The translations under genes were made by a program, and so were the position numbers. The notes under the pieces are model-generated. The model was not told the origin of the DNA, made no database searches, and saw only the letters and a program-made list of their open reading frames with translations. A DNA stretch of 23,931 bases from a virus. The DNA lies in IMG/VR virus record IMGVR_UViG_3300021963_000646, positions 1-23,931 of that record. One strand, given 5' to 3'. Every line of letters starts with the position of its first letter. The stretch's first letter is position 1. Positions 16,021-22,520 of this stretch are shown piece by piece.

Positions 16021-16043
16021 CAATATAAAAAATCAAATTTATT

Positions 16044-17606
16044 ATGGTTATAAAAGAAGTTAAATTTAATCAAGAAGCAAAAGAGCCTTTAATCAAAGGT
16101 ATCTCAACGGTTTGTGATGCAGTCGCTACAACTATGGGATATAGAGGTAGAACAGTATTAATTGAGAGTTCAGGAGGACTACCAATAGTTACAAAGGATG
16201 GTGTATCAGTAGCGGAAAGTATTTTCCTTGAAGATGCAACAGAAAGTTTGGGTTGCGAGTTTGTAAAACAAGCTTGTAGAAAAACAGTCAATGAAGCAGG
16301 TGATGGTACAACTGGTACAGCTGTACTTACAAAGGCAATTATCGACAATAGTCAGAAGTATTTAAAGAAAGGTGAATCAGCAATCGATTTAAAGAATGGT
16401 ATTGACTTTGCTGTAAAAGAAGTTGTTGAGTACATAAAGAGTACATCTAAAGAGGTAGACGATTCGTACTTGTTTGATGTTGCAAGAATATCTGCAAACA
16501 ACGATTCTGAATTAGGGGAGATAATTGCAAAAGCCTTTATATCTGCTGGTAAGAATGGCGTTGTATCTTACGAGCAATCAGAAAGTTCAGAAACCTATTT
16601 AGACTTTATTGATGGTATGCCAATTGCAAGAGGATATGAATTTGAGGGGTTTGTAAATAAACCAGAGAATAGATCAATTGAGTTTAACAACAACCCTTTC
16701 ATCTTACTATCAAACAGGAGATTTCAGAACATCACCGAATTACTTCCTGTTATAGAATTTTGTCACCACGCAAAGAAAGAGCTACTTATTATCTCTGAGA
16801 TGGAGTTTGAGGTTATGAAGGTTTTGTATGCTAACAAAAAGAATGGTCTTAAGGTAGCTACAATTATACCACCAAGTATAGGTGAGAAGCGTAGAGATTA
16901 CTTAACTGACATTTCCTTGGCAACAGGTGGTTTAATTATTGATTTAGATACCTCTACAAATATTGAAGGGTACGATATGAATGAATTACTTGGTAAATGT
17001 AGTCGATTGACTGTAAGTAAAGATGATACTGTATTGTTCTTTAATGAGAAACCTAATGCAGATAGGGTTCAATCAAAGATTGAAGAGCTAAACAAAGTAA
17101 TTAAGAATTCAAACAACAATTTAGAAAAAGAATATCTAAGAGACCGTATCTCAAAATTAGCTTGTGGTGTTTCTGTAATTAAGGTTGGAGGAACAACTGA
17201 AGTAGAAATTAAGGAGAAGATTGATAGAGTAGATGACGCAATTAATGCGGTTAAGAGTGCGATATCAGAAGGTGTAGTTGTAGGAGGTGGTTTAGCGCTA
17301 TATAACGCCTCTTTAAAGCTCGTTCCTGTATTAAAGGGATATAAGTGTCTATTAGAATCAATTCAAGCTCCTATGCGTACCATTTTAAGTAATGCTGGAA
17401 TTAAGTTAGAAGATATTGAAATGAATCTATTAACATATCAAGATAACTATGGATATGACGTTAAGGATTACGAAATTGTAGATATGTTTGAGAAAGGAAT
17501 TATAGACCCTTCAAAGGTTATTAGATTAGCCTTAGAGAATGCTGCAAGTGTAGCTACAACAGTTTTATTAACCAATACCACAATAACACATAAAAGAAGT
17601 AACTAA
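16044..17606 (+). CDS. groEL: Phage-encoded chaperonin GroEL
   Basis: The 520-residue product is a group I chaperonin that would form the ATP-driven folding ring in the cytoplasm. All three catalytic aspartates are present: D52 in VTKDGVSV, D87 in AGDGTTG, and D398 in RVDDAI. The nucleotide-binding VVVGGGLAL is also intact, while the usual LGPKGR loop is changed to MGYRGR. The apical domain is diverged: RGYLSPYF of E. coli corresponds to RGYEFEGF, and the PGFGDRRK stretch reads PSIGEKRR, so substrate and GroES contacts probably differ. The protein is about 28 residues shorter than E. coli GroEL and ends THKRSN without the Gly-Gly-Met tail. The stop overlaps the groES start (TAATG). This gene order is the reverse of bacterial operons. 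Both genes face against their neighbours. Confidence 0.95.
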   Translation: MVIKEVKFNQEAKEPLIKGISTVCDAVATTMGYRGRTVLIESSGGLPIVTKDGVSVAESIFLEDATESLGCEFVKQACRKTVNEAGDGTTGTAVLTKAIIDNSQKYLKKGESAIDLKNGIDFAVKEVVEYIKSTSKEVDDSYLFDVARISANNDSELGEIIAKAFISAGKNGVVSYEQSESSETYLDFIDGMPIARGYEFEGFVNKPENRSIEFNNNPFILLSNRRFQNITELLPVIEFCHHAKKELLIISEMEFEVMKVLYANKKNGLKVATIIPPSIGEKRRDYLTDISLATGGLIIDLDTSTNIEGYDMNELLGKCSRLTVSKDDTVLFFNEKPNADRVQSKIEELNKVIKNSNNNLEKEYLRDRISKLACGVSVIKVGGTTEVEIKEKIDRVDDAINAVKSAISEGVVVGGGLALYNASLKLVPVLKGYKCLLESIQAPMRTILSNAGIKLEDIEMNLLTYQDNYGYDVKDYEIVDMFEKGIIDPSKVIRLALENAASVATTVLLTNTTITHKRSN

Positions 17607-17857
17607 TGAAGGTAGTATTAAGTAACATTTTAGTTAAGGAAATTAAGGAAGACGTGAAGACAAGTAGCGGTCTTTATTTAGGAGATGGTCAAGACATTAA
17701 GTTTCACAGAGGTGAAGTAATTGAGATTGGAGAGAATGTAGATAAGGTTAATGTTGGAGAGACCATTTGGTTTGATAGACACAGAACATATCCGATTAAC
17801 TATCAAGGAATTGAATACTTGGTTATGGGGTATGAGAATGTAGTAATTGTAGAATAG
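17606..17857 (+). CDS. groES: Phage-encoded co-chaperonin GroES
   Basis: The 83-residue product matches the GroES barrel: start KVVLSNILVKEIKE, a mobile loop with the hydrophobic tripeptide LYL in SSGLYLGD (about 20-27), HRGEVIEIG, the hallmark KVNVGETIWFD (48-57), and the closing strand IEYLVMGYENVVIVE. It would cap the GroEL ring during the folding cycle. It is about 14 residues shorter than E. coli GroES; the roof region between GEVIEIG and VNVGE is reduced. Its start codon shares a base with the groEL stop, so the two are coupled. The stop is TAG, followed after 29 bases by a strong hairpin terminator. Confidence 0.92.
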   Translation: MKVVLSNILVKEIKEDVKTSSGLYLGDGQDIKFHRGEVIEIGENVDKVNVGETIWFDRHRTYPINYQGIEYLVMGYENVVIVE

Positions 17858-17886
17858 GCGTTTCAATTTTTTTAAAGAACACAAAA

Positions 17887-17912
17887 AAGAGAGGGTTTAA
17901 TTGCCCTCTCTT
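17887..17912. terminator. Bidirectional intrinsic terminator after groES
   Basis: AAGAGAGGG (17887-17895) pairs perfectly with CCCTCTCTT (17904-17912) around an 8-base loop. A runs on the left and a T-rich stretch on the right serve both directions. The stop codon of the convergent 230-residue gene lies in the loop. Confidence 0.8.
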
Positions 17913-18589
17913 ATTATTTCATCCTCCAAGTGATTTCCTAAGCCACCATTTAAAATTTCATTCCTCTTCTTGTTATACTCAACCATAAGTTTTGCAATCC
18001 TCTTATCCTTATAGCTTGTTTCGTAGCTATTAAAGAATTTATTGCTTGAAGAGTATTCACTAAGCTCTTCTTGCATAGTTAGTTTCTTATATATGCTAGA
18101 AACCCTTCTATTTGCCTTTATGGTTAATCTGTACAATCTATTTCCTGCAACCTTAATCATTGTATTACCAGGAAGAGCCTCTATCAATCCTAAATCAATA
18201 AATCTCTTTATACTCTTATTCTTTTGAAGCATTGCAGAGTTATATACGTCAAACTCCTTCTTTGAGAATAGTGGTTCTGAATAAAAGTACATAAGCATTT
18301 CTATTTCATCAATTGTTAAATCATACATTACAGAAGCCCATCTCTTTACAATACCATAAAACTTCATAAAGTCAAACTCCCTATTGCAAGAAATAACCTT
18401 TACAACCTTCTTCTTGAGTGGTCTTTTCTTTGACCTCTCATACTTCCGCTTCATTGGTCTATACTTCTTCGCTTTATGTATAGTACTATCTGCAATTGGT
18501 TTTATTAAGAAACTATTGATTTCAGACAAGACTTTCTCTTCCTTGAGTGTTTTTTCATTCTGCTCTAAAAAGTCTTTAAAATCGCTCAT
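17897..18589 (-). CDS. Probable winged-helix DNA-binding protein
   Basis: The 230-residue protein has a helical N-terminus, a highly basic patch at about residues 38-66 (KAKKYRPMKRKYERSKKRP), and a central region that reads as a MarR-like winged helix: LTIDEIEMLMYFYSEPLFSK, then a helix with NKSIKRFIDLGLIEALPG and a wing ending NRLYRLTIKANRRVSSIYK. The C-terminal third is charged and helical. It closes the accessory operon that starts at 19890 and converges on groES. It could be a phage transcription regulator or a DNA-binding virion protein; the basic patch suits either. The wing-like segment was judged by eye, so the fold is a moderate-confidence inference. Confidence 0.5.
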   Translation of the reverse strand: MSDFKDFLEQNEKTLKEEKVLSEINSFLIKPIADSTIHKAKKYRPMKRKYERSKKRPLKKKVVKVISCNREFDFMKFYGIVKRWASVMYDLTIDEIEMLMYFYSEPLFSKKEFDVYNSAMLQKNKSIKRFIDLGLIEALPGNTMIKVAGNRLYRLTIKANRRVSSIYKKLTMQEELSEYSSSNKFFNSYETSYKDKRIAKLMVEYNKKRNEILNGGLGNHLEDEIIREGN

Positions 18590-18592
18590 AAA

Positions 18593-18862
18593 CTATTTCT
18601 TTTTACCTCTTGCTCTGACATCGCCCGCTGAATCCTTGTTACTTCCCCGATTAACTGAAGCTTTCTTTTTTACAATACCATTTTTAGTATGCGACATATC
18701 AAGACCATCTCCATTTCCATAAGTTCCTCTATCTCGATTAACCTTATTCAATTCAACCCTCTTCTTAACTTGTTCAGGTTTTTTGTTGTACTCCTTTTGG
18801 TAGGAATCCTTCTTTGCTTTAGCCTTAGGATTGTCTTTATAATACTTAGCAGTTTCTTTCAT
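18593..18862 (-). CDS. Small highly basic protein, HNH-remnant-like motif
   Basis: The 89-residue product is extremely basic and low in hydrophobics. The first half is a lysine-rich helix (KETAKYYKDNPKAKAKKDSY). The second half has the ordered motif GTYGNGDGLDMSH, then SVNRGSNKDSAGD and RARGKKK. Proteins with this second-half pattern are common in phages and large DNA viruses. The D-x-S-H and N-R-x-S-N spacing recalls a cut-down HNH finger without an obvious active site. It probably binds nucleic acid, perhaps inside the virion. It overlaps the upstream gene by 17 bases and precedes the winged-helix gene by 3 bases. No function is established. Confidence 0.6.
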   Translation of the reverse strand: MKETAKYYKDNPKAKAKKDSYQKEYNKKPEQVKKRVELNKVNRDRGTYGNGDGLDMSHTKNGIVKKKASVNRGSNKDSAGDVRARGKKK

Positions 18863-19241
18863 ATTTCTTCATTTCGTTTAATAATTCATATCTTTCTCTT
18901 GTAATTAATTCATCTTCAATTAGTTGCTCCGCTTCATCAAGTTTTCCTTCATACACCAAGTCATCTAACTCATCAGAGAATACAATTGAGTTTGATTCTA
19001 ATAATACATCACCTCTTCTGTCGTATATAATATCCTCTTCTTGATTACACACAATAGAGGCTATAATTGATATTGGTATTGAAGTTGACATATAATCATC
19101 TTTATTTATGTTGTGTAGTTGGTCTATTGAGTCATAAATCATTCTTGCTAACTCGAAGTTATTATCTTCGTCTATAAAGTTATCTACTCGATTAAACAAT
19201 TCTACATTTATTGCAGTAAATTCTGGGCTGTTGCTTTCCAT
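18846..19241 (-). CDS. Acidic protein of unknown function
   Basis: The 131-residue product is acidic and mostly helical, with a central hydrophobic segment (STSIPISIIASIVC) too short and mixed to be a convincing membrane span. The C-terminal helix pair DELDDLVYEGKLDEAEQLIE and RERYELLNEMKK is typical of small interaction domains. I do not recognise the family. It overlaps the HAD phosphatase gene by 34 bases at its start and the basic 89-residue gene by 17 bases at its end, so it is fixed in the operon. No in-frame ATG would shorten the upstream overlap without losing the N-terminal helix. Confidence 0.55.
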   Translation of the reverse strand: MESNSPEFTAINVELFNRVDNFIDEDNNFELARMIYDSIDQLHNINKDDYMSTSIPISIIASIVCNQEEDIIYDRRGDVLLESNSIVFSDELDDLVYEGKLDEAEQLIEDELITRERYELLNEMKKYERNC

Positions 19242-19561
19242 TGATTGTCTGTTACGTTAATTACTTCTGTGTATGTGCTTCTACTTATTTCTCTTAATTC
19301 TGTTTCATCATTATCAAAGTGTATATCTACTCCTTCCATATAATGTTGCTTCTTATCTCCATCAGTGTAAACAATTTTGTTTATACCAAGTTTATCGGTT
19401 ACCTTTATTAAGTCTTGATTAAGGTATTTACTATGCCTTGTTGTAGTTACAATTACATTATATCCACCTTCAATTAACTCCTTAGCGTATTCTTGTACTG
19501 ACGGTAATGACAATGTAGCATCAAAATCAAAACTTACTGTTATATTATTATTCTCTACCAT
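19208..19561 (-). CDS. HAD-superfamily phosphatase
   Basis: The 117-residue protein shows the HAD motifs in order: motif I SFDFDATL with D12 (nucleophile) and D14 (acid/base), motif II VTTTR with T40 or T41, a lysine around residues 70-71 in GDKKQHY, and motif IV DIHFDNDETE with D79, D83 and D85. There is no room for a large cap domain, so it belongs with the small capless HAD proteins frequent in phages. Substrates in such phage enzymes are usually nucleotides or polynucleotide ends, but nothing here picks one. It follows the 108-residue gene by 2 bases. Confidence 0.75.
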   Translation of the reverse strand: MVENNNITVSFDFDATLSLPSVQEYAKELIEGGYNVIVTTTRHSKYLNQDLIKVTDKLGINKIVYTDGDKKQHYMEGVDIHFDNDETELREISRSTYTEVINVTDNQWKATAQNLLQ

Positions 19562-19563
19562 AT

Positions 19564-19890
19564 CTAATTTACATCATTAAAGTACATTTCATCATCATTC
19601 TCTTCGTACACAAAAGACCATTTAGTGTAATGGTAAAACTTTGTGTTTTGTAATATATTAAGTCTATCTAAAACTGAATAATCATCAACATTAATTATAT
19701 TATCGTCTATTTTACCAAACATATCATAGAAATCTGTACCTATTAAAACTACTACATCAGGCATAGAATCGTCAGATTGAAAATTAACTAATATTTCTCC
19801 CTTGAATTTATTTGCTAGTAGTAATGAGAATAAAAATACATTTGGTCTCTTTATCTGTGAGTTAAAATCCTCTATAAATCTTTCAATCAT
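19564..19890 (-). CDS. Protein of unknown function heading the accessory operon
   Basis: The 108-residue product is moderately acidic, alpha/beta, starting MIERFIEDFNSQIKRPNVFL and including PDVVVLIGTDFYDM. The strand VVVLIG and the downstream aromatic segment FYHYTKWSFVYEEN suggest a small globular domain. No metal site, signal peptide or membrane span. It is first in a five-gene unit behind the promoter at 19907-19914, and ends with TAG two bases before the HAD gene. I do not recognise its family. Confidence 0.55.
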   Translation of the reverse strand: MIERFIEDFNSQIKRPNVFLFSLLLANKFKGEILVNFQSDDSMPDVVVLIGTDFYDMFGKIDDNIINVDDYSVLDRLNILQNTKFYHYTKWSFVYEENDDEMYFNDVN

Positions 19891-19906
19891 AAGTTAAATC
19901 TTTTCA

Positions 19907-19914
19907 CAAAAGTA
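19907..19914 (-). promoter_or_regulatory. Bacteroidota-type -7 promoter of the accessory operon
   Basis: The minus strand reads TACTTTTG, matching TAnnTTTG, 16 bases before the ATG at 19890 and directly after the fibre-operon terminator. Confidence 0.55.
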
Positions 19915-19919
19915 ATAAA

Positions 19920-19948
19920 AAAAGACCAAACAAAATGAATGGTCTTTT
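19920..19948 (-). terminator. Intrinsic terminator closing the fibre operon
   Basis: AAAAGACCA (19920-19928) pairs perfectly with TGGTCTTTT (19940-19948) around an 11-base loop. On the minus strand it is followed by a run of seven T. It lies 27 bases past the 96-residue fibre gene. Confidence 0.8.
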
Positions 19949-19975
19949 AATTGTGATCTAATTAAGTAATTTAAT

Positions 19976-20266
19976 TTACGATACCGCAGTAACACTTTGA
20001 CTTACCCAAGCAGTAGCTGCTGTTTTTGTGTAAACTAAACCACCAGCAGAGATACTTCTACATACAACTCTTGTTCCAATAGGATTTGTTGCGTAAGTTG
20101 AGTTTAATGTTGCTAATGATAATGCAGATGTAGTTGTATTAACTACTAATGCTTGTAAATCATTTAAAGAATAATATTCAGTCTTACTATTGTTGACTGA
20201 GTCTTTTCTTTCTGTAAGATCAACTAATGTTGAATCTACACCTAAAAATTTAATTGTGCTTGACAT
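19976..20266 (-). CDS. Short fibre-module protein (N- and C-modules only)
   Basis: The 96-residue product is a miniature of the neighbouring 325-residue fibre. Its first 42 residues carry the shared head KFLGVDSTLVDLTERK and EYYSLNDLQALV. The next 54 match the C-terminal module of the longer protein (NTTTSALSLATLNSTYATN, GTRVVCRSISAGGLVY and AWVSQSVTAV). Nothing corresponds to the collagen-like centre. The fold is probably all-beta and the role virion-associated, perhaps a short fibre, fibre tip or trimerisation partner. Last gene of the fibre operon, 22 bases after its long paralogue. Confidence 0.65.
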   Translation of the reverse strand: MSSTIKFLGVDSTLVDLTERKDSVNNSKTEYYSLNDLQALVVNTTTSALSLATLNSTYATNPIGTRVVCRSISAGGLVYTKTAATAWVSQSVTAVS

Positions 20267-20288
20267 TTTTTATCTTATTTATTAATTA

Positions 20289-21266
20289 TTATACTACTGA
20301 GGTTATTGGCACTGATACCCAAGCGATTGGGTTTTGTTTTATATACATTAAACCTCCTCCAGATATACTAGGACATAACACCTTTGTTCCATTAGGGTAA
20401 GATGCATTTGGATACGTTGTATTTAAAGTAGATGCACTCAATGCAGATGTGGTATTATTTACCAACAAATCTGTTATAGTATATCCGTATGAAGCTCCTA
20501 TTCTTTTTCCATTATAGGTTATGTTAGTTCCTAAGACCATTTCAGCCATCCAAGAGTCACTACCTAAAGAAGTAAACTTAACTGTATCGTATGCATATAA
20601 AGAATACGAAGCAGCGCTTGAGTTCGATGAATTAATCGAAATAGTAGTTCCATCATTATAAGCCTTAATTATTAATGGATTTAAGTTGTTTGAAGAAACA
20701 GTTATAACTTTCCCTATTGGGGCGTTATTTGGTAATCTAACAATGTCATTAGATGACCCAGTAACAGTGTTTCTGTCGTATTCAAGAACATTGTACGGAG
20801 TACTTGTTCCACCAGATACTAATCCAGATGTTAATGCAGATACTATGCCTGAAGGTCCTTGAGGTCCAATTGGTCCTTGAATTCCTTGAATACCTTGCGC
20901 TCCTTGAGCTGCTAATAAAGCCCAATGTTCTGTATCTTCTTCAGGGTTTGAATTCCCAGTACCTGTTACGGCTGAAATACAAAACCAAGACGCTCCGTTA
21001 AAACCAACTGCATCATCTTCTGCATAAGAAGAGTCTGTATCCCAAGCTCCTTGCCATTCTAATCCTGCTGGTCCTACTGGTCCTGGAGGTCCTGCTGGTC
21101 CTTCTGGTCCTTCTGCACCTTGAGACCCTGTTCCTACAGCCGCTGTAATATCCTCTAATGTAAAGTATTCTGATTTTCTATCTACCTTAATACCTTTCTT
21201 TTCCGTTAGGTCTGTAAACGTAGGGTCTACACCTAAAAATTTTGTTCCACTTGGAATTGTTGCCAT
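20289..21266 (-). CDS. Collagen-like fibre protein with carbohydrate-binding insert
   Basis: The 325-residue protein has five visible parts. Residues 1-43 are the shared fibre head (KFLGVDPTFTDLTEKK, EYFTLEDI). Residues 46-68 are Gly-X-Y collagen-like repeats (GAEGPEGPAGPPGPVGPAG). Residues 69-118 read as a CBM5/12-like carbohydrate-binding unit (EWQGAWDTDSSYAEDDAVGF, ASWFCISA, HWALLAAQG). Residues 119-140 are a second collagen-like stretch (GAQGIQGIQGPIGPQGPSG). Then a beta-rich shaft leads to a C-terminal module shared with the 96-residue paralogue. Collagen-like triple helices trimerise phage fibres. The protein most likely projects from the virion and binds surface glycans. It lies 14 bases after the third paralogue. 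Confidence 0.8.
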   Translation of the reverse strand: MATIPSGTKFLGVDPTFTDLTEKKGIKVDRKSEYFTLEDITAAVGTGSQGAEGPEGPAGPPGPVGPAGLEWQGAWDTDSSYAEDDAVGFNGASWFCISAVTGTGNSNPEEDTEHWALLAAQGAQGIQGIQGPIGPQGPSGIVSALTSGLVSGGTSTPYNVLEYDRNTVTGSSNDIVRLPNNAPIGKVITVSSNNLNPLIIKAYNDGTTISINSSNSSAASYSLYAYDTVKFTSLGSDSWMAEMVLGTNITYNGKRIGASYGYTITDLLVNNTTSALSASTLNTTYPNASYPNGTKVLCPSISGGGLMYIKQNPIAWVSVPITSVV

Positions 21267-21280
21267 TTGTTATATTTTTT

Positions 21281-21925
21281 TTAAAATGTTTTACTTAATG
21301 TGAATATCTCTGAATAAATTGAGTCTGCTGCATTTGCCGAACCCCATTGAGCAGTTACATCTAATGTATTACTAATCGTTGTATCGAATGTATCATCATT
21401 TACGATACTAAAATTAGTTCCTTCAAAATTCAACCCAGAGTTCTTTGTGTATGAGAAGATACCACCAGAAGCAATAGATGCTGTACCTGCACCACCAATC
21501 GCCCTAATTGTAAAGTAAACATTGATTTCCCAATGCCTATTACTTATGGTATCTAAATCTATTATACCTGTATCGGCAAGTATTACAGAGCCTGCCTTAA
21601 TCTTTAATCTTAATGTGGCAGCTGAATTACAAGATATATGACCAATCAACTTTGCGTGATATGAATCTCCAACCTTAAATTGATTTGCAGGAACAGATAA
21701 TGATCCAACACCACTACCAATTAAACTACTCTCTGTAGCTGTATTTGCTATTGGAGTGCTACTTGTTGTTTGAGAGAATAGACCTACTAATGGATTTATA
21801 TAACCATAAATATCTTGTAGTGAGTAGTATTCTGTTTTTGCATTATTAACCCTATCCTTCTTCTCACTTAAGTCAACCTTAGAGGAATCTACACCTAAGA
21901 ATCTTGTATTGGTATCTATAGACAT
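21281..21925 (-). CDS. Fibre protein with jelly-roll receptor-binding domain
   Basis: The 214-residue protein starts with the shared fibre head (RFLGVDSSKVDLSEKKDRVN, EYYSLQDIYGYI; residues 1-43). The rest, from about residue 50, looks like the compact jelly-roll domain found at the tips of phage spikes: QTTSSTPIANTATESSLIG, SVPANQFKVGDSYHAKLIG, then paired strands with LRLKIKAG and WEINVYFTIRAIG, and a closing AQWGSANAADSIYSEIFTL. Such domains trimerise and bind receptors. Its ATG is three bases beyond the TAG of the preceding basic 44-residue gene and in the same frame. Confidence 0.75.
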   Translation of the reverse strand: MSIDTNTRFLGVDSSKVDLSEKKDRVNNAKTEYYSLQDIYGYINPLVGLFSQTTSSTPIANTATESSLIGSGVGSLSVPANQFKVGDSYHAKLIGHISCNSAATLRLKIKAGSVILADTGIIDLDTISNRHWEINVYFTIRAIGGAGTASIASGGIFSYTKNSGLNFEGTNFSIVNDDTFDTTISNTLDVTAQWGSANAADSIYSEIFTLSKTF

Positions 21926-21928
21926 AAT

Positions 21929-22063
21929 CTATTTCTTCTTGAACGCAGTACCCATCTTCTCTTTCTTCTCGAAAGCCTTACCTTCTTTTTTCTCGTGCTT
22001 AGCCTTAGCTGTTTTAGAAGTGTATTTTTCTTTTCCTGCGTATTCTTTAATCATTTTTTTCAT
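21929..22063 (-). CDS. Tiny lysine-rich protein
   Basis: From the ATG at 22061-22063 the product has 44 residues, nearly half Lys, Glu or Ala (MKKMIKEYAGKEKYTSK, then HEKKEGKAFEKKEKMG and FKKK). The longer frame to 22111 spans the promoter at 22092-22099, so that start is rejected; an ATG three codons into the chosen frame is also possible. Similar tiny KxxK-rich proteins starting with a Y-G-K-E motif are frequent in crAss-like genomes and may be packaged with DNA or act as scaffolds. First gene of the fibre operon. Stop is TAG. Confidence 0.6.
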   Translation of the reverse strand: MKKMIKEYAGKEKYTSKTAKAKHEKKEGKAFEKKEKMGTAFKKK

Positions 22064-22091
22064 ATAGTAGAATGTTTTTATTTTTGATTTG

Positions 22092-22099
22092 CAAAGATA
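22092..22099 (-). promoter_or_regulatory. Bacteroidota-type -7 promoter of the fibre operon
   Basis: The minus strand reads TATCTTTG, 29 bases before the ATG at 22063 and 5 bases past the end of the amber-interrupted ORF. Confidence 0.7.
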
Positions 22100-22103
22100 C
22101 AAA

Positions 22104-22316
22104 TTATTCAACCACCTTTATAAAGTTTCTATTCTTATCTTGCACCGTAGTCGACTCAAACTTCTTATCTAAACCACTAAGTACTACTTCGTTTAATTGA
22201 AATACCATCTGAAATACATTGAAGTCAACTGAACCTCCATTCTATTTGTAGTATCTGTAAAACCAACCTATATCGAAATGATTGGTATTTCTCATTTGTA
22301 TATATTGTTCTTTCAT
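22104..22316 (-). pseudogene. 70-codon ORF interrupted by an in-frame TAG
   Basis: Starting from the ATG at 22314-22316, three bases after the stop of the 65-residue gene, the frame reads MKEQYIQMRNTNHFDIGWFY then RYYK, meets TAG at 22242-22244 (codon 25), and continues without a break as NGGSVDFNVFQMVFQLNEVV, LSGLDKKFESTTVQ, DKNRNFIKVVE to a TAA at 22104-22106. Both halves look like one small protein of a type I recall from Bacteroidota phages (MRN-x-N, WFY-x-YY, NGG, FQMVFQ, LDKKF, FIKVVE). Deleting or inserting bases is not needed to join them, so the lesion is a substitution to amber or a recoded codon. Function unknown. Confidence 0.6.
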
Positions 22317-22319
22317 ATC

Positions 22320-22517
22320 TTATTCATTTACATATTTTAATTGCCAATATTCTTTTCCGTTATAAAATATCCCATCTAACTTACCAATTATTTCAGGTCC
22401 AAACTTATTAATTAAATATTCAGCGTACTCCTCTGATTTAACCTTAAAAAGTTCTTCACTCATTTCAATACCCTCTTTTAAGTGTATTCTTTCTGCAATG
22501 TATTTTTTATCTATCAT
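22320..22517 (-). CDS. Small protein of unknown function
   Basis: The 65-residue product is alpha/beta and acidic (MIDKKYIAERIHLKEGIEMS at the start, IFYNGKEYWQLKYVNE at the end). It starts 3 bases after the stop of the helix-turn-helix gene and ends 3 bases before the amber-interrupted ORF, so the three share one transcript. No motif, membrane span or signal is seen. Family not recognised. Confidence 0.55.
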   Translation of the reverse strand: MIDKKYIAERIHLKEGIEMSEELFKVKSEEYAEYLINKFGPEIIGKLDGIFYNGKEYWQLKYVNE

Positions 22518-22520
22518 ATC

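Noticed and set aside
15971-16036. Longer start of the 82-residue basic protein at 16036
   Set aside because: The added segment covers both divergent promoters and encodes an unrelated hydrophobic stretch.
16070-16348. A minus-strand frame inside groEL
   Set aside because: groEL is intact and highly conserved across this stretch; the antisense frame has no other support.
18384-18722. A 112-codon plus-strand frame spanning the end of one minus gene and the start of another
   Set aside because: It is the complement of lysine-rich coding sequence, hence its artificial Phe/Leu/Ser composition, and crosses a tight operon junction of two better-supported genes.
19976-21925. Diversity-generating retroelement acting on the fibre genes
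   Set aside because: No reverse transcriptase, and no template/variable repeat pair differing at adenines was seen; the similarity between fibre genes is at the level of diverged protein modules.
22104-22111. Longer start of the 44-residue gene at 22111
   Set aside because: The extra N-terminal codons contain the -7 promoter element and overlap the end of the upstream ORF.
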